DNA from: JBBQNJ01 sp038329845
Lineage (GTDB): Bacteria; Planctomycetota; Phycisphaerae; Tepidisphaerales; Tepidisphaeraceae
Direction of reading: 5' to 3'
Length of the DNA: 64,000 bases
NCBI GenBank assembly: GCA_038329845.1
Contig: JBBQNJ010000004.1
Span: 1-64,000 of the forward strand
The position numbers were made by a program, and so were the translations under genes. Below, one piece after another: positions 33,793 to 41,345 of this stretch. Numbering within the stretch: the first letter of the stretch is position 1; the number at the start of each line of letters is the position of its first letter. The notes beneath the pieces are model-generated. The model saw only the letters and a list, made by a program, of their open reading frames with translations, was not told the origin of the DNA and searched no databases.

Positions 33793-33830
33793 GCTCCGCC
33801 GCTCAGCGGTCGCTCCGCCGCTCAGCGGTC
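33793..33830. repeat. perfect 19-bp tandem duplication over the TPR gene stop codon
   Basis: GCTCCGCCGCTCAGCGGTC occurs twice without a mismatch at 33793-33811 and 33812-33830. Each unit holds a small palindrome (CCGCT/AGCGG). The stop codon of the TPR gene (33822-33824) lies in the second unit. This is the only wide gap between genes in the cluster. Confidence 0.85.
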
Positions 33831-35465
33831 GCTCACATCGGTGTCCGCGACTTTGTAACGCGTTTCCAAAATCGTGTGCGCCTCACTCGCCTCGCGGGTT
33901 CGCGGGAATTTCCTCAGCACCACGCGATAAATCTCCACCGCGCGCGGTGCATCGCCGCGTTCGGCATAGCTTGCGGCGATCTCCATCCACGCCCGGCGGG
34001 GGTACGACCCCTGGGCGTAGCGGGCGATGATCGTCTCGTAGTCACGGATCGCCTCATCGTATTTTTTCTGCCCCCGGAGCAGTTGCCCCGATCGCATCAG
34101 CGCCCGCGCCGGCCAGTCGCCTTCGTTGCCGAACCGATCCACCAGCTCGCGCAGCGTAGCCAGGGCCGCGGCAACATCCTTCATGGCCCCGGCCTCCAAG
34201 TCGGCGCGACGCCACAACGCCTCGCAACTCGTCTGGGCCGAGTAGAAGGTCTTGACGATTCGGCTCAGCTCAGCCTGGCCGGCGGGAAGATCGGGCTTCT
34301 TCGCCCGCGAGCCGTAATAGGTCTCGGCGACGAGAAAATGTGCCGCCGGCTTGCTGTCGAGCGTCCAGTAGGCGTCGCGGGCTTTGGCCGGATTGCCCTT
34401 GGATTCATGGTACTCACCCACCCATCGCTTGCACTGCTCGACATCGCCGCCGCCGCGATAGACGCCGATGAATCGCATCAACCGCTCCAAGTCCGTCGCA
34501 CGATCCATTTCGCACAGGCTCGATTCGGCCCAACGCCGTAGATCCTTGGACTTCTCGGCCACCCGCTGCAGCGCCGAGTGACGTTCAGACGCCGACTTCT
34601 TGCCGATCGCCTCGACGATCTCCTGCGACAGGTGATTGATCTCACCGCCTTTGTCCGCCAGGGCGCGGTCCAGCAGCTTGAACAGATTGGCCGTCCCTTC
34701 TCGGGCACCGTAGAGCTTGAGCAGCAGGCGATATTGCAGCAGCCGTTCGGATTCGCCAAGCCGCTCGATCGCCTTAATCGCTTCATCGAACCGCTCGAAG
34801 CGCACCAGCAACTCGACCACGCGGGTGATCGCCTCGCGCTGATCGGGAAGACGCATCAGCAGCGCGATCGCCGCGTCGGGGTCCGGTTTCTTGCCTCGCA
34901 ATTCTTGATCAGACAGCCATAGAACCGCCTCTCGATAATCCGAGGTGGCGCGGGGATCGGCACCAAAATCGGCGGGTTTCTTCGCGCTGATCTGGCGATA
35001 CGCCTCGGCCGCCTCATCGCGTTTGTCGATCGCCAGGAGGCTTCGCGCCATGGCTTTCAGCGCCGGTACGACCAGCGGGCTGTTGGGAAACTCGCGGACG
35101 ACAAAGCCGAACTCCTTGATCGCTTCATTGTGGAATTTGCGGCTCTGCTGCGCCTGGGCAACCCAGAATTGAAGCTGATCCGAGCGTGGGTCGGCAGGAT
35201 AACGTTCCATGAAACCGTAGATCGCATCGACGATTTCCTGTACCGGCTGCTTCGAGCGGGCGAGTCGCGCGATCGACTCGAACTGAGCATCCGGCGCGGC
35301 ATTCGGCCCGGCATCCGGCGCGGCGTTAGGCGCGACGTTAGGCGCAGCGTTCGGCGCGGTATTCGGCGCAGCGTTTGGCGCTGCGTTGGGCGCGGCACCC
35401 AGAAGCGCCGACAGCGCTATCGCCAATCCGATTCGCCTCACGGCGTCGCACAGGCCGTCGATCAT
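33822..35465 (-). CDS. secreted TPR-repeat protein with an (Ala-Pro-Asn-Ala) linker
   Basis: The protein has 547 residues. A signal peptide (VRRIGLAIALSALLGAAPNA) is followed by a low-complexity linker of about 10 APNA/APDA units (about 25-62), then tetratricopeptide-like helical repeats to the end (for example IVDAIYGFMERYPADPRSDQ, IKEFGFVVREFPNSPLVVPA and DYETIIARYAQGSYPRRAWM). The 'YPxsp...A' spacing is that of YbgF/BamD-like periplasmic TPR proteins. The ATG at 35465 overlaps the DUF4159 stop by 4 bp. It probably acts as a periplasmic scaffold for the ExbB/ExbD machine. Confidence 0.8.
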   Translation of the reverse strand: MIDGLCDAVRRIGLAIALSALLGAAPNAAPNAAPNTAPNAAPNVAPNAAPDAGPNAAPDAQFESIARLARSKQPVQEIVDAIYGFMERYPADPRSDQLQFWVAQAQQSRKFHNEAIKEFGFVVREFPNSPLVVPALKAMARSLLAIDKRDEAAEAYRQISAKKPADFGADPRATSDYREAVLWLSDQELRGKKPDPDAAIALLMRLPDQREAITRVVELLVRFERFDEAIKAIERLGESERLLQYRLLLKLYGAREGTANLFKLLDRALADKGGEINHLSQEIVEAIGKKSASERHSALQRVAEKSKDLRRWAESSLCEMDRATDLERLMRFIGVYRGGGDVEQCKRWVGEYHESKGNPAKARDAYWTLDSKPAAHFLVAETYYGSRAKKPDLPAGQAELSRIVKTFYSAQTSCEALWRRADLEAGAMKDVAAALATLRELVDRFGNEGDWPARALMRSGQLLRGQKKYDEAIRDYETIIARYAQGSYPRRAWMEIAASYAERGDAPRAVEIYRVVLRKFPRTREASEAHTILETRYKVADTDVSDR

Positions 35466-36592
35466 GACCCATCCTCCGCGCCGCGGCGATCGTGAACCGT
35501 GTTCAGACTCCATGTCACCAGGTTGGTTCCCATTTGAAACGCGCGCTCGACCGAAGCGCGGCTTCGGCCCATCGCAACGCTCGCCCAGGCGCTGCCCATG
35601 TCGCCGGGGCTGATGAAAACCATGAGCCTTCCATCCGGACCGAACACGCCCTCGGCCTCATCCTGGCGGCCATGCGAGCGATAGACCGGGCATCCGCCGG
35701 TCAACTGATACAACACCTTAGGCCCGCGAAATACTTCTTGATCCAGTTCAATTGTGCGAAGCCGCCCCTGCGGCAGCACCTGGCGAATGAATCGCTTGAA
35801 CTGGTCCTCGAAGTTGCCGCCGGAAGAATCGGCCACGACGAATCCGCCGGCCTCGAGATAATCACGAAGATTGTGGCGATCCTCGCGCGAGGCCTCAATT
35901 CGCCCGGTGCCGGTGATGAACAGCAAGGTGGGGAAATACTGCGCCCGATGCCGCGGCAGATCGGACATGCTCAACACCTCTTCGCGCTTCGACACCTTTA
36001 ATCCCGGCAGCGCCTTGCGAACCTCCTCGAGCAAAACCGGCAAGGCGCGGGGATTGGCATCGGGGTTGTCCCCGGAATGACGCAGCCGATACAACCACAG
36101 CACCCCGCCGGGGCGAGTGCCGAACGGCGATCCGGCGGCAGTCTGCCCGTGGCCGATCGCCGTCGGCAGGCCGAGGGTGTCGATCGCCGACGCCAGTTGT
36201 TGCGCCTCGTCCGGCCTGACCTCGACGGATTGTCGGCGCAACACCTCAAGAAGCGTCTGGCGGCTCATCAATCGGGCGCGGCGCTGCTGTTGGCGGCGAA
36301 GTTCCTGCTTTTGAACTTCGGCCAGGTTCGTGGCGATCCGGCCCTGGTGGATTTCGTCGCCGGAGCCGGACGGAATGCCCAGCGGGCGCTCGTGCAGGCA
36401 GCCGCGCATCGTCCACAACGATGCGGCGATCACCAGGCCGTGCCCGAGCAATCCGACCCCGACGTACCCGCGCAGGCGGGCGTGGGCATCGAGCCCTCGC
36501 CGCGGCGAGCGGGCAGCGAGGCGCCAGCGGATCCACAGCGCGATCCCCCCCGCCACCATCAACGCGGCCGTGATGTAGCCCAGCCAACGCAC
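35462..36592 (-). CDS. DUF4159-domain membrane protein
   Basis: The protein has 376 residues. Two N-terminal transmembrane helices (YITAALMVAGGIALWI, about 6-21, and YVGVGLLGHGLVIAASLW, about 43-60) precede a linker rich in Gln/Arg and a C-terminal DUF4159 domain (about 165-365). The domain's hallmarks are visible: YFPTLLFITGTGRI, LRDYLEAGGFVVADSSGG, LTGGCPVYRSHGR and LMVFISPGDMGSAW. The fold is flavodoxin/GATase-like (the 'LxxYLxxGGfl..d' pattern), but catalytic residues are not obvious. DUF4159 proteins recur next to ExbB/ExbD and toroid proteins in planctomycetes and myxobacteria; the function is not known to me. It lies 19 bp after the giant TPR gene and overlaps the next gene by 4 bp. 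Confidence 0.85.
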   Translation of the reverse strand: MRWLGYITAALMVAGGIALWIRWRLAARSPRRGLDAHARLRGYVGVGLLGHGLVIAASLWTMRGCLHERPLGIPSGSGDEIHQGRIATNLAEVQKQELRRQQQRRARLMSRQTLLEVLRRQSVEVRPDEAQQLASAIDTLGLPTAIGHGQTAAGSPFGTRPGGVLWLYRLRHSGDNPDANPRALPVLLEEVRKALPGLKVSKREEVLSMSDLPRHRAQYFPTLLFITGTGRIEASREDRHNLRDYLEAGGFVVADSSGGNFEDQFKRFIRQVLPQGRLRTIELDQEVFRGPKVLYQLTGGCPVYRSHGRQDEAEGVFGPDGRLMVFISPGDMGSAWASVAMGRSRASVERAFQMGTNLVTWSLNTVHDRRGAEDGS

Positions 36593-36611
36593 CGTCGCGT
36601 TTCCCTCCAGT

Positions 36612-39600
36612 TCAGTTGTTTCGCATCTGGTCCAGAGCGATCCGCGCCAACGTCACGTATTCGCTGCGCGGATAGTCGTACACGATTCGATTGAGCAGCT
36701 CGCCGACCTTGTCGTTGCCGCGCCCGCCGCCTTGCATCAGGGCCGCGGCGTGCCAGTAGAGCAGCGCCGGCATGTCGGCATCGGCGGCGGCGAACGTCTT
36801 TTCGGCGCTGGTGTACCACGCCACGGCGGTTTTCATATCGCCGCCGACGGTGAGCCACTGGCCGGCCTTGAGCGCCACGGCGCCGGCGCGAGGGTGCTTG
36901 GGGAATCGCTCGACGAATTTCCGCGCGATGGCGACGGCGTCATCCCATCGCTCGTCGCGGGCGTGGTGATTCATCATGCGGATCATCGCCAGCGGAACCT
37001 GGGGATCGTCGGGATGATGGTACGTCAGCAGCACGTAGGCATCGGCGGCCTTATCGAACTCGCCGAGTTCCTCGTGGCACTGCCCGATCTTGAAGCGGGC
37101 CTTGGATGCGAACTCGCTGGAAGGCCAGCGGGTGATCACGTCCTGGAACCTCGCCAGCGCCTCCCGCGGCTGGCCGCGCAGGGACAGGACGTTTCCCAGG
37201 TAATAGCTGGCGCTGGACGCCAGAGGATCATCGGGGAATCGCTGCACGATCTGTTGAAAACTCTCGGCCGACTCGAGCAGGTAATCCGACGCCCGCGAGA
37301 TAGCGCCCGCAAGATAGAGCTGGCGTCCGACTTCATACGCCGCCTGCCCGGAACGGAACCAGATTCCGATCTCGTCGCGGGAGTCGCGGAACTGGCGGCT
37401 GAATCCATCGATGCTCCCGTCGGTCCCGCCGGCGACGGTGAGCGACGCGACGATCGTCGCCGGCGAATCTGCCGAGAGGCGCAGGGCATCGTCATAGGCG
37501 ATGCGAACTGTGCCGGCATATTCCACGCGCAGTCGATCGTCGCCCTGCCGCGGCGCGCCGACATCGGTCCGCACGCTGCCGCGAAACACCCCGCTGTGGG
37601 GCTCGGTTTCGATCAGCGCCACGATCAGCTCCTGATCCTCGCTCGCCGCCGCCCGCACCAGCACCACGTCCTGGGCACCGGAAAGATCGGCGTCGAAATC
37701 CGTAATTTGCACGAACATTTCCTGGCCCACGCGGATGCGCGAGAGGTCCTGGGTGTAATGCGCGTTCATCACGCGCATCGATGCATCCGACGCGAGCGTG
37801 ACATATCGCACCCTTTCGGCGGCGGGCGGTTGCGGCTGCTCGGGATCGACGTAGTCGGCGATCACCTCACCGCCGGGGACAAGGCTCAGGATTCCGTCCT
37901 TGCCCGGTTCGCTCGAGATCGCGGTGGTCACCCGGGCGCGGAATAGATCGCCTTGGCGCTTCGCCTGAACGTGTACAACCTCCACCAGCCGCCCCGCCAT
38001 CGACCGCAGGCGCACCGTCACCTGATCGGCGGTGATGTCGGGATCGACAACGGTGATCTCAAACGGCTCACCCGGAATGATCGGTCCATCGAGTACGGCG
38101 TCATCGGCACCGCGTGCAATGGAGGGCACCCCGGCGACGGGTCGGGTGGCGGCCGGCGCTGCGGGCGCTGCGGTGGGGGCGGTGGGGGCCGTGGGGGCGA
38201 GGGGGGCGGTGGGGGCGGACGCAACCGCGCCCAACTGGGTTAATCGCGTGATGCGAGCCTCGAGCAGTTCGGTCTGGTGAACCGCGGACGCGAGCTGCGC
38301 CCGCGCCACAGCGTCGCCGGTATCGGGCCAAGTTTCTTCGTCAGCGGCGCGGGTCGTGGCGGGCACCGACGCCGCCACGCGCTTTTCGACGGTGCGACGA
38401 AAAGCAGCGAACGCGTCCCGCTGACGTTGATACGCATCGAGCCGCTGGCCCAAACGAACGCGCAGATCATCCAGCGCCGCCCGCTCACCGGCCTTGACTC
38501 GGCGGGCACCGTCCATCAGCCGGATCGTCGCAACCGCCGCCCCATCGGCACGGCGCTCGCCGAGCGCTTCGATCGCCTTTCCCGACGCGACGGGGCGCAC
38601 CTGGAGATCCGACTTGCCCGGGGCCTCATCGCTGGCCGAAAACCGCAGAATTTCATCCCCGGGCACGCTCAACTTACCGCCCGGCGACGCAGCGCCGGCG
38701 ACGGCCTCGCCCGCGGGATCGACCGGCGCTTGCGGCTCGCCGAGAATCAGTTCCAGCGAACCGGTGGCCACGCCCTCGCCCTGAGCCCGCAGGGTCAGCT
38801 CGGTCTTGGCACCGCTGAGCAGAGCGTTGACCGTCGCGGCGACGGTGGCGTCGCCGTCGATCACGGCGTCGGGATCGGCGAACTGCACATTGATCCGCGC
38901 CGGCGAAAAGGCGGCGGCGGAGGCCTGGCCTTCAGCGACTGGCGCGGCGCGCGGTGCGGCACTGACTTGCGCCGCCCCGGGCGAAAACTCACCGGCGGCG
39001 GGCGTGGTGAGCAGAATCCACTGATCACGAAACGCGCGATATCCCGGATGCAAATTGCGATCATCGAGAAATGTGGCCCAGATCACGTCGCCGGGGCGCA
39101 CGAACAATAGCCGTGGGTTGGCGCGGGCTTCATCGGTCGTGGCCAGCGGGAGGCCGGCGACAAATGTCCCGGCCGACGGACCGATTTCATCCGCCTCAAC
39201 CTCAACCTTGTCGCCCGACTCTCCCTGGATGCGAATCACCGCGCGATCGACTCGAGGCGTGGAATCGGCGTCGGGATCACTCACAGCGACAAACCAGCGT
39301 CCCTGCTCGCGCAGCTTCCACGCCGTCACCCGGCGGTCGGCCTCGAGCGCCCCGGCCGCGGCGAAGCTCAGGCGGGCATCGTGATATTTCGCTCCCAGGC
39401 CGCGGCTCTGCCGCAGGGTCGCAGCGCCCGGTGTCATGTTCTCCTCATCGGTGTATCGCGCCGACACCTGCTGACCGACATCGAACGTCAAGGTGGCTCG
39501 CTGCGTTTTTGCATCCGGACGCGGCGGCGGAGGCGCCAGGCGACGTCCCTCGGCGTCGATGATCTCGATCCCCGCGAAGCTGGGCGCGTCGCCGTCAAAT

Positions 39601-41345
39601 CGCGTCGGCACAAGGCGCACGTACCGGGCGAAGGTGTTACGCAGGTCCAACGAGCCGCCGGATGCATCCTCGACGGGGATCGTCACCTGGGTCTGATCGC
39701 CGCGTAGAACCACGTTCATCGCGCTGACCCGCCCCTTGCCTTTTTTCTCCGGCGATGTCCATCGCAGCGAAGTGAGAAACGCCGGCTGGCGCAGGTCGAT
39801 TTCGAGATAATCGGATTTCTCACCCGCCTTGCCGCGCCACGAGGTGTTTGCATCCTCGTCGATCGCCAGGTCGGGCGAATGCCCGGTTGCCGAGCTGCCG
39901 GAACTCGCCATCACCGGCGATGGCTCGGTCAGGACCGATCCGGCGAAAACCCCGGTGCGCGGACCGGTCTCGGTCAACGTCACCTTCACCGAATCGTTGT
40001 TCTCCTTCGATCCGCTGGCGAATACTTCGACCGTGACCGCATCGGGCTGATCGGTCGCGTCGAGGTCGGCGTCGATCACCTGCACGAACACCGGGCCGCC
40101 GGGGTTTATCGCGCCGCTCGATACCTTGGCGGCGGCGAGCGAATTGTCGGGCAATTCCGGAGGCTGCTCGGTGGATTTCTCCCGGGCCATCGCATCGCGG
40201 GCCGCCTTGGCCCGCTGCTCGTGGCGCGGCGTGGGCACCGGCAGCGGAAGGCTGTCGATTTGGATCGACCCATCGTCCACGACGTTCACCTCGAACGGCT
40301 TGCCGCGCTGCTGCTCATAACCGATGCGAATGCGATCGGCGCCGCAGACTTGCAGCAGCCCGTCCTGGGGGGATGCGGCGAGCAACGCGGTTTGGATCCG
40401 CCCGGTGTAAAGCTGCTCGCTCAGCGCGTTGCGCTCGAGGCGCAGCGACTCGCGATCGCCAGAGGGGACGCTCAATTCAACCACGAGCGAATCCGAGCGG
40501 GTGCGGGCAAAATGATCCGGATCATTGACCTTCACAATCAGCTCATCGCCCGGCCGCACCGCCGTCTGCATCGCCGCGCCGACGACGCCGCACGCCTCGT
40601 AGAGCTTGCGGGCCTCATGGAAGTCGCCACGATCGAAATAGACCTGCCCGATCAGAAAGACGGCGCGCTTGACCAGCGGCGTCTCGCCGTAGCGATTCCA
40701 CAGGGTGCGAAACGCCTCGACTGCCTCGGTGGGTTGCTTAAGCTGCACATAGGCCCGACCCAGTGAAAACAGCGCCAGCGGGGCGACCGTGTTGTCGTCC
40801 AGTTCGGCCAGCGGCCGCAGCGCATCGCGGGCGGCGTCGGCCTGACCGGCGACGAGCAGCAGGTTCGCCGATGCCAGATCTCCGATCAACTGCACCTGGC
40901 GATTGTCGCGGAACTGCGTGCGCAGCGCCGCGATCTCCTCGCGGGCCGAATCGCTTCGTCCCTGCCAACTGAGCACCTCCGAGCGGTGCAGCCGCATCAG
41001 CGCCGAGTTCGTCGGCGACAACTCGCGTCCCCACGACTGCTGGGCCAATTCATACACTTCCAGCGCCAGATTCGACTCCTCGAGCGTCCGGCGGGAGAAA
41101 TGAAAATCGCCGACAGCGAAAAGTAGTTGCGGATCCGGGCGCGACGAAAGAAAATCAGATGCTTTTCTCGCCGTTTCCAGTGTCGCGGCGGCCTTGGCCA
41201 AGTCCCCCTTTTTCCACGATTCATTCGCCGATCGCACCAAGTCGGCGGCCTTGGCGGGTGCCTTTTTCTGTTGTGCGAGCGCACCGGCACCGGCCCAGCC
41301 GATCAACACCACCGCCACCATCGTCCATCGCAGAGTCGGGTTCAT
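36612..41345 (-). CDS. giant secreted protein: TPR ends, six beta-sandwich modules, discoidin domain
   Basis: The protein has 1577 residues with a signal peptide (about 1-24, TMVAVVLIGWAGAGALA). N-terminal TPRs lie at about 30-260 and C-terminal TPRs at about 1330-1577 (FQQIVQRFPDDPLASSASYY). Between them are six divergent copies of one module, starting near 262, 413, 683, 815, 1090 and 1207 (for example VFVQVIDADLDATDQPDAV with TETGPRTGVFAGSV, and MFVQITDFDADLSGAQDVV with ETEPHSGVFRGSV). An F5/8-type-C (discoidin) domain lies at about 475-602 (SPDLAIDEDANTSWRG, LEIDLRQPAFLTSLRW). A coiled coil lies at about 950-990 and a PTA-rich linker at about 1042-1065. The ATG at 41345 overlaps the previous stop by 4 bp. 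It probably works at the cell surface or periplasm as a large scaffold. Confidence 0.8.
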   Translation of the reverse strand: MNPTLRWTMVAVVLIGWAGAGALAQQKKAPAKAADLVRSANESWKKGDLAKAAATLETARKASDFLSSRPDPQLLFAVGDFHFSRRTLEESNLALEVYELAQQSWGRELSPTNSALMRLHRSEVLSWQGRSDSAREEIAALRTQFRDNRQVQLIGDLASANLLLVAGQADAARDALRPLAELDDNTVAPLALFSLGRAYVQLKQPTEAVEAFRTLWNRYGETPLVKRAVFLIGQVYFDRGDFHEARKLYEACGVVGAAMQTAVRPGDELIVKVNDPDHFARTRSDSLVVELSVPSGDRESLRLERNALSEQLYTGRIQTALLAASPQDGLLQVCGADRIRIGYEQQRGKPFEVNVVDDGSIQIDSLPLPVPTPRHEQRAKAARDAMAREKSTEQPPELPDNSLAAAKVSSGAINPGGPVFVQVIDADLDATDQPDAVTVEVFASGSKENNDSVKVTLTETGPRTGVFAGSVLTEPSPVMASSGSSATGHSPDLAIDEDANTSWRGKAGEKSDYLEIDLRQPAFLTSLRWTSPEKKGKGRVSAMNVVLRGDQTQVTIPVEDASGGSLDLRNTFARYVRLVPTRFDGDAPSFAGIEIIDAEGRRLAPPPPRPDAKTQRATLTFDVGQQVSARYTDEENMTPGAATLRQSRGLGAKYHDARLSFAAAGALEADRRVTAWKLREQGRWFVAVSDPDADSTPRVDRAVIRIQGESGDKVEVEADEIGPSAGTFVAGLPLATTDEARANPRLLFVRPGDVIWATFLDDRNLHPGYRAFRDQWILLTTPAAGEFSPGAAQVSAAPRAAPVAEGQASAAAFSPARINVQFADPDAVIDGDATVAATVNALLSGAKTELTLRAQGEGVATGSLELILGEPQAPVDPAGEAVAGAASPGGKLSVPGDEILRFSASDEAPGKSDLQVRPVASGKAIEALGERRADGAAVATIRLMDGARRVKAGERAALDDLRVRLGQRLDAYQRQRDAFAAFRRTVEKRVAASVPATTRAADEETWPDTGDAVARAQLASAVHQTELLEARITRLTQLGAVASAPTAPLAPTAPTAPTAAPAAPAATRPVAGVPSIARGADDAVLDGPIIPGEPFEITVVDPDITADQVTVRLRSMAGRLVEVVHVQAKRQGDLFRARVTTAISSEPGKDGILSLVPGGEVIADYVDPEQPQPPAAERVRYVTLASDASMRVMNAHYTQDLSRIRVGQEMFVQITDFDADLSGAQDVVLVRAAASEDQELIVALIETEPHSGVFRGSVRTDVGAPRQGDDRLRVEYAGTVRIAYDDALRLSADSPATIVASLTVAGGTDGSIDGFSRQFRDSRDEIGIWFRSGQAAYEVGRQLYLAGAISRASDYLLESAESFQQIVQRFPDDPLASSASYYLGNVLSLRGQPREALARFQDVITRWPSSEFASKARFKIGQCHEELGEFDKAADAYVLLTYHHPDDPQVPLAMIRMMNHHARDERWDDAVAIARKFVERFPKHPRAGAVALKAGQWLTVGGDMKTAVAWYTSAEKTFAAADADMPALLYWHAAALMQGGGRGNDKVGELLNRIVYDYPRSEYVTLARIALDQMRNN
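38175..38215 (+). other. strong G-quadruplex motif in the template strand of the giant TPR gene
   Basis: Five runs of 5-6 G (38175-38179, 38184-38188, 38193-38197, 38201-38206, 38211-38215) are separated by loops of 3-4 nt on the plus strand, the template strand of this minus-strand gene. The segment encodes the PTAPTAPTA linker between beta-sandwich modules 4 and 5. Confidence 0.75.
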
